Assembly: GCA_913041075.1 (NCBI GenBank) | Contig: CAJWGZ010000003.1 | Location: forward strand, 1-28,908 | Length of the DNA: 28,908 nt | Direction: 5' to 3' | DNA from: an uncultured Fidelibacterota bacterium | GTDB lineage: Bacteria; Fidelibacterota; Marinisomatia; Marinisomatales; TCS55 | Shown here: positions 1 through 8,335 of the stretch, piece after piece | How positions within the stretch are numbered: the stretch's first letter is position 1 | Layout of the letters: each line of letters starts with the position of its first letter | Notes under the pieces: generated by a model | What the model was told of the DNA's origin: nothing | Databases searched by the model: none | Seen by the model: only the letters and a program-made list of their open reading frames with translations | Position numbers and translations under genes: made by a program

Positions 1-38
1 TATTACAAATCTTATACTGTAAATGTCCATAAACAATA
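1..38 (-). promoter_or_regulatory. Promoter-like element, copy 1 (for a gene left of the window)
   Basis: Read on the minus strand this has TGGACA (24-29) as a -35 box, an 18-nt spacer and TAATA at the window edge as a -10 box. TATTGTTTA lies directly upstream of the -35. The plus-strand block AAATGTCCATAAACAATA (21-38) and the block TATTACAAA (1-9) both recur at 21684-21721 with an identical 11-nt spacing and an unrelated middle. It lies downstream of the DUF2877 gene on the minus strand, so it would drive a gene beyond the left edge. The promoter role is inferred from the sigma70-like spacing and the second copy. Confidence 0.55.
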
Positions 39-97
39 GACCTTGCCTAATGCTGGCATTGTGGATGTCAATTTCATCAGTTGGTTTATCGTTGATT

Positions 98-949
98 TTA
101 ATTCTGGCTCACTTCTACCCCAAATCTTGATTCAAGAAAGTGGGTGGTAAAACCAGACAGCGCATCCCGTCCTGAATAAGATCCTATTTGTGCGATTTCA
201 GAAATAGCAGCCTGAACAGTTATTGTTTCTTGGGAAAGAATGGCTAGTGCAAGTCGGTGCCAACATTCAGCAAATTCACCCTTAGATGCAGCCTTTAAAA
301 AGGCCGCACTGAGAGATGTAGTTTTTTTACAAGCCAACCGGGCGATCTCCTCTAGTCCAGTTGTGTTTCTAGTAAGCCAGAGAGATGCCATCACTCCAAG
401 AAGATAATCATCCCCGGATGGAGTAAGTCCAAATCCTAATCCAGCTAAATTTATAACAGCTCTTTTAATGGAATTCCCATTACTCAAAGCTTGTTGCAAT
501 TCCATTGCTCTGGCAATGAGTTTATCTTTCACAATTTTGTCAGTGGATATCTCATTCAGTGGTTCGAGCCATTGTGTATAATCATTCAACAATTCAGCGT
601 TGGAAGTTTTCAGGTGAAATGACCGGGGAAATTGAAGCAATCTAGGCACCCAGTAATCAACACCTTCTAAGTTAATAAATAGCCTATTATCTACTGTTAA
701 GCCATAATGGCCCGCTCGAACATCCATTTTGGGAGTGATCGCCGCAAATGGGGTTTGCACTTTAATAAGAATAGAGAAGGGGCCATTACCTATAGATGGG
801 AGTGCTAAGGTAATCATTCGCCCATCATCACCAATTATATTGCATGAATACTTGTAAATACCGGCCACATATCCCGTAAAAGGCTTTTTCTCTAAACTTT
901 CCAACAATGGTCTACTTATGGAATATGCGGTGAAAGGCTGAGCAACCAT
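98..949 (-). CDS. DUF2877 protein, AllH/YlbF-like subunit of an oxamate-carbamoyltransferase-type complex
   Basis: The 283-aa protein has the DUF2877 hallmark GFGLTPSGDDYLLG in its central part (about residues 172-185). I see no signal peptide or membrane segment, so it is probably cytosolic. In E. coli, DUF2877 (AllH) works with FdrA (AllF) and DUF1116 (AllG) as oxamate carbamoyltransferase, which exchanges oxamate plus carbamoyl phosphate with oxalurate plus phosphate. Here FdrA and DUF1116 are encoded 8-12 kb upstream in the same run, so the full set is present but split. It is the last gene of the run. A 56-nt gap precedes it and contains a perfect TATAAT (minus strand, 974-979), so it may also have its own promoter. 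No convincing terminator follows in 1-97. Family assignment is solid; the substrate is not known. Confidence 0.82.
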   Translation of the reverse strand: MVAQPFTAYSISRPLLESLEKKPFTGYVAGIYKYSCNIIGDDGRMITLALPSIGNGPFSILIKVQTPFAAITPKMDVRAGHYGLTVDNRLFINLEGVDYWVPRLLQFPRSFHLKTSNAELLNDYTQWLEPLNEISTDKIVKDKLIARAMELQQALSNGNSIKRAVINLAGLGFGLTPSGDDYLLGVMASLWLTRNTTGLEEIARLACKKTTSLSAAFLKAASKGEFAECWHRLALAILSQETITVQAAISEIAQIGSYSGRDALSGFTTHFLESRFGVEVSQN

Positions 950-1005
950 AAAGTATGATCCAAATATAGGTTTATTATAGTAGCAAAGATTAGTGTTAGT
1001 ATGGT

Positions 1006-1383
1006 CTAATGTACGTGCCCATCAGGACACATGTGCTTATCTTCGCCTGAACGCTTGCGCAAGGACCTTTCAATTAAATTGGGATTTTCTCCTTTTTCCA
1101 AGCGATGGACAACCTCATTAAACTCATTACCGTAATCCTTTCCTGACTTTCGCATCGAGGAACGCATTTTCTGCGCCAATAAATGAGGGTTATTAGGTGA
1201 TATTTTTTGTTCTGATGTGCTATTTTTCCCACTTGATATGCTTGAAACAGAAATCAGGCGCCTCAAGTCACTATTCTCACAGTCAGGGCAGACAGCGGTA
1301 TTTCTGTTAGCTTCATCATAACTACGGAAAAACAGATTTACCCTTTTATTACAAGGATTACATATGTATTCATATATAGGCAT
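1006..1383 (-). CDS. FmdB-type zinc-ribbon protein, copy A
   Basis: The 125-aa protein starts MPIYEYICNPC, the typical start of the FmdB/CxxC regulatory-protein family. Four cysteines (C8, C11, C32, C35) form a CX2C-X20-CX2C zinc ribbon. A charged, probably helical linker follows. The end, HMCPDGHVH, adds one Cys and three His that could bind a second metal; copy B lacks it. It is 13 nt downstream of the PLP-enzyme gene and 56 nt upstream of the DUF2877 gene. Family members often sit beside amidase or formamidase genes and are called putative regulators, but a biochemical role is not established. It is paralogous to the gene at 8336-8725, with the same Cys spacing and a shared GxxFNEV motif. 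A role as metal-delivery or assembly factor for the neighbouring enzymes is inference. Confidence 0.8.
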   Translation of the reverse strand: MPIYEYICNPCNKRVNLFFRSYDEANRNTAVCPDCENSDLRRLISVSSISSGKNSTSEQKISPNNPHLLAQKMRSSMRKSGKDYGNEFNEVVHRLEKGENPNLIERSLRKRSGEDKHMCPDGHVH

Positions 1384-1396
1384 TAAATCTTACTCA

Positions 1397-2467
1397 TTAA
1401 ATATTTTGTGATGATTTCAAATTTACATTACTACTGGTATCTTTTTCAATTATTGAATCAGTTGAGTTGTTCGAATCTGATATTACTGATGAATTGGAAA
1501 AAATACTGGGGGATCCTCCTGTATGCAGAAATATGACTGTTTTATCAGGGCCAATATGTCTTTTTTTCACCAAATCAGTTAAACCGGCCATTGCTTTCCC
1601 CGTATAAATCGGATCTAGAAAAATGCCTTCGGTTCTAGCAACAAGACGAATAGCTTCAATACCTTCAAGGGTAGGCACACTGTATCCCTCACCAATATAT
1701 TCATCAAATACTAAAATATCATCGCTTGTGACTCTGGAATCTAATCCTAGAGTTTCTTCCGTTTCTTTGGCTAATTGCTTAATGTGTGCTATACATTCAT
1801 CACGACTACGACTGACTGTAACGCCATACAATTGACAGTTTAATTCCATTAATTTGAACCCCACTAGCAATCCAGCTTGCGTAACACCGCATCCAGTGGC
1901 GCATAAAAGCAAGTCCGGATTAATGTTCAAATCCTGTAACTGAGAGCATATTTCCACTGCAGCCGTAACATAACCAACACACCCAAGAGATGAAACACCG
2001 CCTCGTTTAATCATATATGGCTTTTCGCCTAAGGCCCGCAAGCGTTCAACTTCATCCCCAATATAGCTATCAAGATAAATACGTTCAGGATCACCTGTAA
2101 AAACAAGTTTGGCTTGAAGCAATTTATTCAGTAGCAGATTTCCCTGTGTCTCAGAAGGTAGAGTACCGGATAATACAGCAACTCCTTTTAGACCCAAGTG
2201 TGCCGCCACAGCCATGGTTGTTCTGACATGATTAGAACCAGGGCTACCACCAGTAACTAGAATATTAGAATTTATCCTAATTGCATCGGCGGCAAGATAT
2301 TCGAGGGACCGTACTTTATTTCCACCTAATCCAAATCCTGTCAAATCATCTCGTTTAAACCAAAGATCGATATCTCCCAAAGCGTGGCCTAACCGCTCAA
2401 CGCGCTCCAGCGGTGTGGGTAATTTGGCCAATTCAAGCCGAGGCAGTGAAAATAGGTCTTTACTCAT
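1397..2467 (-). CDS. PLP-dependent enzyme, D-cysteine desulfhydrase / ACC deaminase family
   Basis: The 356-aa protein is a fold-type II (tryptophan synthase beta-like) PLP enzyme. K51 in GFGLGGNK is the expected Schiff-base lysine, S78-N79-H80 match the family SNH motif, and ATGCGVTQAGL (190-200) is the phosphate-binding loop. The region near the C-terminus (LDPIYTGKAMAGL, then FLHTGGSPSIF) is family-typical. Known members deaminate D-cysteine, 1-aminocyclopropane-1-carboxylate or related amino acids. The motif before SNH reads TGGSPG rather than the usual GAIQ/GVQ, so substrate choice is open. The last 30 or so residues are a Ser/Asn-rich tail that looks non-catalytic. The start codon overlaps the stop of the upstream lyase gene (ATGA), which indicates translational coupling. 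D-cysteine desulfhydrase is the nearest label; exact activity is uncertain. Confidence 0.8.
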   Translation of the reverse strand: MSKDLFSLPRLELAKLPTPLERVERLGHALGDIDLWFKRDDLTGFGLGGNKVRSLEYLAADAIRINSNILVTGGSPGSNHVRTTMAVAAHLGLKGVAVLSGTLPSETQGNLLLNKLLQAKLVFTGDPERIYLDSYIGDEVERLRALGEKPYMIKRGGVSSLGCVGYVTAAVEICSQLQDLNINPDLLLCATGCGVTQAGLLVGFKLMELNCQLYGVTVSRSRDECIAHIKQLAKETEETLGLDSRVTSDDILVFDEYIGEGYSVPTLEGIEAIRLVARTEGIFLDPIYTGKAMAGLTDLVKKRHIGPDKTVIFLHTGGSPSIFSNSSVISDSNNSTDSIIEKDTSSNVNLKSSQNI

Positions 2468-3858
2468 TTGGATAAATATCTTTCAAAATACTGCTGATCA
2501 CTTTCACGCGATGTATGCGTTAATTTTATTATCTGATCTACGAACTGAGGGCAAAGTCCTAACTGTAGTTTATAATCAAACAGAGAATCAATATCATCAA
2601 TTGATAGGTGTTCCATCACTTTTTTATTATCTGCTAAACAGGACTTTAATGAACGGTTCTCTTTCTGGGCAGTCATAGCAACCATATATACAAGATCATG
2701 AGCCGATTGTTTGCCTATTTTTCGTGCCAGTGCAAGCATAATCCCTTCTGAAAAAATATGTCCTTTTGCTGCTTCAAGATTGGCCATCATTTTTTCACTG
2801 TTTACTTGAAGAGTTGAACATAATATATAGCCCAAATGAAGCTGAGCACCCACCATAACACATATGGTTCCAATCAGACCCCATTCGGATTTCCAGGAAC
2901 GTCCATCACGTTCATGTTCATGTACCAAGTTTTCATTTAGACAGTTTGTATTATGGCGAATTAATCGTGCCAAGGTGCCTAAATGTTCAGACAATTCAGG
3001 GTTTCGTTTGTGTGGCATTGTGATACTACCTACAGTACCTTTTAGAAATAATTCATTCACTTCACTGATTTCAGGACGCTGCAGTGAGTATACTTCGTGT
3101 CCAACTTTATCCAAAGTAGAAGAAATCATAGATAGTAGTTGTAAAAATTCTGCTTGATTATCACGCACTGAAATCCAGGCGATATCCGGCGTACGTAAAC
3201 CCAGTTTTTCAAAAAAAATAGATTGCAGCTTTAGTCCTTTTTTTCCAAAAGCGGACAGCGAACCAACTCCGCCTGCCAATTGACCATATCCCATTCTTTT
3301 ATGCGTATCTTTCATTCGTTCTAAATGACGATGAATTTCCCGAATCCATATTGAAACCTTAAACCCAAAAGTTATCGGCAAAGCTGACTGCCCGTGTGTT
3401 CGCCCAAGCATGGGTGTATCACGATGCTTTTGAGCTAAAACTAAAAGTTCATGCTCAATTTTTCGTAAATCTCGGAATACTATCTCCCAAACTTTCAAAA
3501 GCACCATCGATGTCCAAGTATCTGTTATGTCCTGCACAGTAGCTCCATAATAAATCCATTCCCCAGCAGAGTCTTCACACAGTTTCATCAATTCCTGAAT
3601 AAGACCATGCATGGAATGTCCGGTCTGATCATATCTTTCCCTGAGGAAATCCATATCCAACTTATCCACATCGCAAATCCTTCTAATTTCCGCTACAGCT
3701 TCAGATGGAATAAGACCCACTTCTGCCTGTGCCTCAGCGAGAGAACTGATAATTTCTAACCAAGCCTGGGTACGGGGAATCTCATCAAACATGGCACGCA
3801 TCTCATCGGTCCCCCATGCATTACCGTATATCTTAGAATCGATCATGTGCACTGGCAT
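2464..3858 (-). CDS. Adenylosuccinate-lyase-like protein (fumarase/aspartase superfamily)
   Basis: The 464-aa protein is close in length and layout to PurB and the 3-carboxymuconate cycloisomerase group. The superfamily signature lies at 277-287 (GSITMPHKRNP), with the flexible-loop serine at 278. GRTHGQ (152-157) keeps the catalytic-site histidine H155. The segment WIYYGATVQDITDT (101-114) is the usual conserved region 1, but it has Tyr-Tyr where PurB-type enzymes commonly have His. Superfamily members eliminate fumarate, or a substituted acid, from C-N or C-O adducts. Its start overlaps the upstream lyase gene by 16 nt and its stop overlaps the next start, so it sits in a tightly coupled block. 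Because it lies in a specialised operon beside another lyase, it is probably not the housekeeping purB. That is inference. Confidence 0.78.
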   Translation of the reverse strand: MPVHMIDSKIYGNAWGTDEMRAMFDEIPRTQAWLEIISSLAEAQAEVGLIPSEAVAEIRRICDVDKLDMDFLRERYDQTGHSMHGLIQELMKLCEDSAGEWIYYGATVQDITDTWTSMVLLKVWEIVFRDLRKIEHELLVLAQKHRDTPMLGRTHGQSALPITFGFKVSIWIREIHRHLERMKDTHKRMGYGQLAGGVGSLSAFGKKGLKLQSIFFEKLGLRTPDIAWISVRDNQAEFLQLLSMISSTLDKVGHEVYSLQRPEISEVNELFLKGTVGSITMPHKRNPELSEHLGTLARLIRHNTNCLNENLVHEHERDGRSWKSEWGLIGTICVMVGAQLHLGYILCSTLQVNSEKMMANLEAAKGHIFSEGIMLALARKIGKQSAHDLVYMVAMTAQKENRSLKSCLADNKKVMEHLSIDDIDSLFDYKLQLGLCPQFVDQIIKLTHTSRESDQQYFERYLSK

Positions 3859-5342
3859 AACGCTGTTACCTTTTCAATCAATTTTTTTTCTGCTTCTTTA
3901 AGTCGAGATTTTTCTGTTACGAACCACTGGTTACATTCATACACTAGATCGCGAAAAGTAGTAATCATCTCTTGAACTGATTTTAAGGATGCTCCTCCTG
4001 GGCCAATTCTCGTGGCTACAATAGCTTTCGGATCCATAATCTTCTCGATAAAATCATCGGATATGTTGAGAGAACGATTTATAATATCCTTCGCGGCACT
4101 ATTTATCAGGTCAGCCTCTAATCCTTTTCCCATCTGTGTTGCAGATCTCACCGCACGTCCAACAATAGAATGAGCCGTTTGCGGATCAATATCATATATA
4201 GTCATGATTTCCTCAGCGAGATCAGTAGATCCCCCTAAACTTTTCAAAGCAGCCAGGCTCATTTCATCTTTATTTACCGTTAACCCTGAAATTGTTGCTG
4301 ACAATAACTTTAAAGCCTTTTTGGTTTGCATCAAGCCTTGCGGTACCATGCTGTACGTGAATATCCGATTGTCAACTTGCCCTGATGGAGTCGATTGCAA
4401 AGCGGCCGTACCAGCCAAACGGCCAATCATCTCCCTTGCCACTCCGCGTACAAATGTAAGGCTGTATGGGTTCTTCTTGTGAGGCATAATAATACTGGAT
4501 CGGGAATGGCTTTCTGATAAGTCCATAAAGTTAAATTCAGACGTAGTCCAGATCTGCAGATCTTCCGTCATACGATCTACATTGCACAATATTGCAAGAG
4601 CTACAGACATCAATTCTATTGGGCCGTCAGGCTGCCACATTGCATCTCGTGTATGTAGCACCAATCCATTGAAGCCAAGCAATTTAGCTAAGCGTTCCCT
4701 ATCTATTGGTAGACGTGAACCATTTGTGCTACCCGCACCTGCAGGACTTTTGTTCGTACGTTTATAAACTGATTTCAAGCGATCCAGATCACGGCTCATA
4801 GGCTGAACAAAAGTCAGCACATAATGAGCCAGTGTAGTTGGATGTGCTCTCTGTAAATAGGTATAATCCGGTAAAATAGTGGAATGATTTTCATCTGCAA
4901 AATCAAGCAATGTTCCCATAAGTTCTGAAACATTCTTCACGACTTCAAGCAATTCAGCACGCGTTACAATGAGATATGCTAAAGTGGATACTTCTCGCCG
5001 TGGTCTCCCAGCATGGAGCCAGCCTGCGGTTTCCGGAGTTCTCTGATGCAACATATGATCTCGATTGGTATAAACATCAACCAAAGCATTGTCAAAATCA
5101 ATATTTTCTACGGACAGATTATGCATCTCAAGAAGAGCGTTCAGCAATTCTGCCCTTGATTCTTGCGGTACTACATCAATTTCAATAAGCATAATTGCGT
5201 GAGCAAGATCAGCAAGGCTCATCCCATGATAAAGCAATGTCCCCTCATTCACTTCCATTGTAAAAGCGGAATTTATGAGCTCCGGAGCGGGGCTTTTTGT
5301 AAAGCGACCGGCCTCCTTAAATTGATTGCCTTCTCTACTCAT
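3843..5342 (-). CDS. Argininosuccinate-lyase-like protein with altered active site
   Basis: The 499-aa protein follows argininosuccinate lyase from the N-terminal AGRF through the region of PIDRERLAKLLGF (212-224) to the signature at 282-292 (SSIIMPHKKNP), which keeps the serine equivalent to Ser283. Key positions differ. The usual THLQ motif is T161-Y162-L163-Q164, so the catalytic-site histidine (His162 of duck delta-crystallin/ASL) is replaced by tyrosine. The usual GRSRND arginine-binding loop reads GRPRREV (112-118). Elimination of fumarate from argininosuccinate itself is therefore unlikely; a related adduct or different chemistry is more plausible. The start overlaps the ComA-like gene by 8 nt and the stop overlaps the second lyase by 16 nt. 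The superfamily call is firm; the substrate is unknown. Confidence 0.78.
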   Translation of the reverse strand: MSREGNQFKEAGRFTKSPAPELINSAFTMEVNEGTLLYHGMSLADLAHAIMLIEIDVVPQESRAELLNALLEMHNLSVENIDFDNALVDVYTNRDHMLHQRTPETAGWLHAGRPRREVSTLAYLIVTRAELLEVVKNVSELMGTLLDFADENHSTILPDYTYLQRAHPTTLAHYVLTFVQPMSRDLDRLKSVYKRTNKSPAGAGSTNGSRLPIDRERLAKLLGFNGLVLHTRDAMWQPDGPIELMSVALAILCNVDRMTEDLQIWTTSEFNFMDLSESHSRSSIIMPHKKNPYSLTFVRGVAREMIGRLAGTAALQSTPSGQVDNRIFTYSMVPQGLMQTKKALKLLSATISGLTVNKDEMSLAALKSLGGSTDLAEEIMTIYDIDPQTAHSIVGRAVRSATQMGKGLEADLINSAAKDIINRSLNISDDFIEKIMDPKAIVATRIGPGGASLKSVQEMITTFRDLVYECNQWFVTEKSRLKEAEKKLIEKVTALCQCT

Positions 5343-6153
5343 TTTTCACTTTATTTTCTGGCACATAGTGTGTCAAAGTTTCATAGCGTAGTCCTTGGCG
5401 AAGTGCTTCCAGACCAAGAATATCCCGGGGTAGAATATTCCCCAGATTTACATTTGATCCACAACGAATGATGAAAGAAGTTTGCTGATGTTGACGTGGT
5501 GCTTCCCATATTATATCATTTTGCCGATGGTTAACTCCCGCCAGGATAGCCTTAACTTTATCATCTATTACAATCCCATCCTTATCATAAACACCAATAT
5601 TCATTCCTGATTCTCGACCCTCGATAATGACTTTATCTGCACCACTTTCCAAATCGGCATTAATATCATCGCATAGTTGTGAGATTAGTATCTCATTTCC
5701 AGGATCTTTTCTCCCTACTTCTGTAATAACTTTCAATCCAGAATCGTTTGATCTTTTAATAGTATCATCCCGCTTCTCTCGTTTCAAATTGTAGATCCCA
5801 TCAGAAATTTCAATCGTGGTAAACCCGCAGTTTTTCACCCAATCTATATATTGAATGTCATTTCTTTGTTGGAAGGCAATCTCCATAAGAGTACCTCCAG
5901 GATAAATATCAATCTGATTACCTACAACTAAATCAATCTTATCTCGCAAAAAGGCTTCACTAACCAGCATAGCTGTACCAAAAGAGAGTTTGATCTGGTC
6001 CAAATATTCGCCTGCCATATGGATCAGATCTTTAGTTGCATTCAGACCTTGACAACGATCAAGCATCATTGTAATGCCATATGGACGTGGCTTTACCTTA
6101 ATACGACCTGGGACTATTTCCGGCATTAAGTTGGTCATTGCATTAGCTTTCAC
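5335..6153 (-). CDS. ComA-like phosphosulfolactate synthase family protein
   Basis: The 272-aa TIM-barrel-type protein matches the ComA/HSA32 family. Motifs are EISDG (115-119), EVGRKD (145-150, with the lysine expected in the active site), EGRESGMNIG (178-187) and NLGNILPRDILGLEALRQGL near the C-terminus. In methanogens ComA adds sulfite to phosphoenolpyruvate to give phosphosulfolactate, the first step to coenzyme M. Plant and bacterial relatives have less clear roles. The annotated start is GTG at 6153, one nucleotide after the upstream stop; ATG at 6138 is an alternative. Neither has a strong Shine-Dalgarno, which fits translational coupling. No ComB- or ComC-like gene is visible in the window, so the fate of any phosphosulfolactate is unclear. 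Use of PEP or sulfite here is inferred from family only. Confidence 0.8.
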   Translation of the reverse strand: MKANAMTNLMPEIVPGRIKVKPRPYGITMMLDRCQGLNATKDLIHMAGEYLDQIKLSFGTAMLVSEAFLRDKIDLVVGNQIDIYPGGTLMEIAFQQRNDIQYIDWVKNCGFTTIEISDGIYNLKREKRDDTIKRSNDSGLKVITEVGRKDPGNEILISQLCDDINADLESGADKVIIEGRESGMNIGVYDKDGIVIDDKVKAILAGVNHRQNDIIWEAPRQHQQTSFIIRCGSNVNLGNILPRDILGLEALRQGLRYETLTHYVPENKVKNE

Positions 6154-6154
6154 T

Positions 6155-7054
6155 TTACATTATTGATTTATCAAGAGTAATTAAAGCTTCCAAAGCATGC
6201 TCAACCTGACGAAGATTTGCCCCCCAGGGGACAATTGCTCTATGCCCATCTATTTCAATATCTTTTTCCAGGAGACAGCATTTGATCACCTGAAGCGATC
6301 CATTATCACTTGTAAGACTGCGGGGACATATTTCAACACAAGCAGGTCTGTATCCATAGAAGTATTCATGGATTTGACGGCTTCGTTTACATCCTAACAA
6401 AGTCCAATTTTTCTGATCAGGATGTTCATCAAGAAAATAAGTAGGGAAATCAAAATTCAAGCCAGATGATCGGCACGGTACAAGAAATGCTTCAACGTCT
6501 TCGACTTTGCTAGCTAACTCACGAATGTCGATTTGTTGAATTTCGATTTTGATAGCCGGCAAATCCGCATAGGTTAATACATGCTGAACCATGCGTAACA
6601 ACTTGGGAGGCTCGGGTGGAACAACTTCAACAACCCGTATTTGAACAGGATCGGGATGGTTTATGAAGTTGACATGATCATCCAGACCCCGTACAATGAG
6701 AGTTGATTCTTTGCCCAGGTTTAACTCTTCGGCTTTCGCAGCTAAAGCCGTGTTGTTGGCTGTATCTACTGCACGATCTTCTACTAAAACGCAAGTTGTT
6801 GAAAGAGCTACTATTGATATATCGTTGATAGTACTGAATAATGAATCATCATCTGGACGGCTAATCATAGTAATTGCACAAGATTCACTGTTTTCTAGGA
6901 TGATATATTTTGTGCGCCGATACGCAGCTTTTCCAACCAGATGTTTCCTAATGGCATCTTCCGTCATATCACCATAATAAGGTTGAACACTAACCTCACG
7001 GTAAGACTCTGGTACAAAATTTTCTGACAATAGACTTGAATGCCTATTATTCAT
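6155..7054 (-). CDS. Conserved-looking protein of unknown function, about 299 aa
   Basis: I do not recognise this family. The start chosen (MNNRHSSLL) lies one nucleotide after the glycosyltransferase stop (TAA-T-ATG) with a weak GAG upstream, typical of coupling. Longer in-frame starts exist at 7066 and 7105 but overlap the upstream gene and lack a ribosome-binding site. The protein is soluble in appearance, with no signal peptide or membrane helix. Numbering from the chosen start, an early segment reads EDAIRKHLVGKAAYRRTKYIIL and a later Cys-containing stretch reads RPACVEICPRSL. It is sandwiched between the MSMEG_0565-type glycosyltransferase and the ComA-like gene with almost no spacing, so it almost certainly acts in the same pathway. 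No catalytic motif I know is obvious. Confidence 0.72.
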   Translation of the reverse strand: MNNRHSSLLSENFVPESYREVSVQPYYGDMTEDAIRKHLVGKAAYRRTKYIILENSESCAITMISRPDDDSLFSTINDISIVALSTTCVLVEDRAVDTANNTALAAKAEELNLGKESTLIVRGLDDHVNFINHPDPVQIRVVEVVPPEPPKLLRMVQHVLTYADLPAIKIEIQQIDIRELASKVEDVEAFLVPCRSSGLNFDFPTYFLDEHPDQKNWTLLGCKRSRQIHEYFYGYRPACVEICPRSLTSDNGSLQVIKCCLLEKDIEIDGHRAIVPWGANLRQVEHALEALITLDKSIM

Positions 7055-7055
7055 A

Positions 7056-8276
7056 TTAAAACTCATGTTGAAACAATGGTTTTGATTTTGCTGAGAGTAC
7101 ATCATAATAATATTCTAGATGGGCTTTAGCGGTATTTTCCCAACTGTATAATTTGGCTGTTTTCGGCCCAGAAGAAACTAGGCGCTGTTTCAGGGGTAAA
7201 TCTACCGCCAACTTCTCAATCCCAAATGCGATGGATGAATCATCTTCTGCACTGACCATAAAAGCATTTTCCTCATGCCGAAGGTATTCTTTAAAAACTG
7301 ATATATCCGATGTAAGAACAGGTAAACCAGACGCCAATGCCTCCAGAACAACGAGCCCCCACCCTTCTTTCACTGAAGGGAATAATAATCCATCAGCCGC
7401 GTGATATAGTTCAGGAATTTGTTCATCTTCTACGGTATCAAGTAATAATATATCTTTACCTATTTCTAAATCTGAATCATGCAAGCATTTAAAAAATTCT
7501 TCTCTATAAGATGTATAATCAAACAGAGTCTCTCCTCCAGCAATTAGTAGAATAGAATCCAAACCTTGTTTAGATAACTGTTGTCTTGCTAAATCAAATG
7601 CCTTCATTAGACGTATACTATTTTTCCTAGGTTCAATTCCGCCGATACTTAAGAAAACGGTCCTGCCACTTACACCAAGTTTTTTCTGCGCACTCCTTCG
7701 TTGAGCATCTGTTGGTGGACGAAACTTTTTAATATTCACACCATTGTATATAATATGACTATCGACTCCGAATTCTGACATAAGTCTATCTTTCCAGTAT
7801 TCACTTACAACGAGACAGTAATCTGGTTTGTAAATTGAATCTTTCTGGCATTGAATTAGACGTGGAGTTACAAAATCATCAACATGATGGATTGTTCTGA
7901 TAAAGAAAGAAAATAATCCCTTTTCAGATGCCTGCCACAATGCGTTAGCAGATACGCAGTCCTGAGCATGGTAGATATCAAAAGGAGTCTGCAGATGAGT
8001 AACGAGAAATTGGAAATATGTATCAATAAAGCGCTCAATGCGATTATCTAAAGATTCATTTTTCTCACCCATTGCACAAGGGATGAAAGTATTGGGAAAT
8101 GATGTAGAACGAAAAAACCCTTGTTCATCTTTACCCAGAGCAAAAATGTGAACATCATGTCCTAGGTTTTGAATATGTTCAGCTAATTCTAAGGTATGTA
8201 CTACACCGCCGCGTGGCTTTGTGGAATAGGTGAATAAAGCAATCCGAAGGGACTCTTGTCTATTATTGCCATCCAT
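7056..8276 (-). CDS. Glycosyltransferase family 4, MSMEG_0565-like
   Basis: The 406-aa protein is a GT-B retaining glycosyltransferase. The N-terminal domain begins RIALFTYSTKPRGGVVHTLELA (residues 11-32), the linker has NGVNIKKFRP (178-187), and the C-terminal nucleotide-sugar domain has GGIEPRKN (212-219) and the GT4 EX7E-type motif EGWGLVVLE (304-312). The N-terminal pattern and HAQDCVSANAL (103-113) resemble the MSMEG_0565 family, a glycosyltransferase that co-occurs with Nit1C-type nitrilase clusters. That fits the radical SAM, GNAT and AIR-synthase-like genes in this operon. No membrane segment is seen. A 59-nt gap separates it from the FmdB copy B gene. Acceptor and sugar donor are unknown. 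Glycosyltransferase is certain; the subfamily is from recall of motifs. Confidence 0.83.
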   Translation of the reverse strand: MDGNNRQESLRIALFTYSTKPRGGVVHTLELAEHIQNLGHDVHIFALGKDEQGFFRSTSFPNTFIPCAMGEKNESLDNRIERFIDTYFQFLVTHLQTPFDIYHAQDCVSANALWQASEKGLFSFFIRTIHHVDDFVTPRLIQCQKDSIYKPDYCLVVSEYWKDRLMSEFGVDSHIIYNGVNIKKFRPPTDAQRRSAQKKLGVSGRTVFLSIGGIEPRKNSIRLMKAFDLARQQLSKQGLDSILLIAGGETLFDYTSYREEFFKCLHDSDLEIGKDILLLDTVEDEQIPELYHAADGLLFPSVKEGWGLVVLEALASGLPVLTSDISVFKEYLRHEENAFMVSAEDDSSIAFGIEKLAVDLPLKQRLVSSGPKTAKLYSWENTAKAHLEYYYDVLSAKSKPLFQHEF

Positions 8277-8335
8277 AAAGAATTAGGAAGGATATTCTTT
8301 TATGTGAAGTAATAAGATAATAATTAAATGTTTTT

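Noticed and set aside
7055..7105. A longer form of the unknown protein starting at 7105.
   Set aside because: It would overlap the glycosyltransferase by 50 nt, has no ribosome-binding site, and adds a Gln/Asn-rich segment; the start at 7054 has the common TAATATG arrangement.
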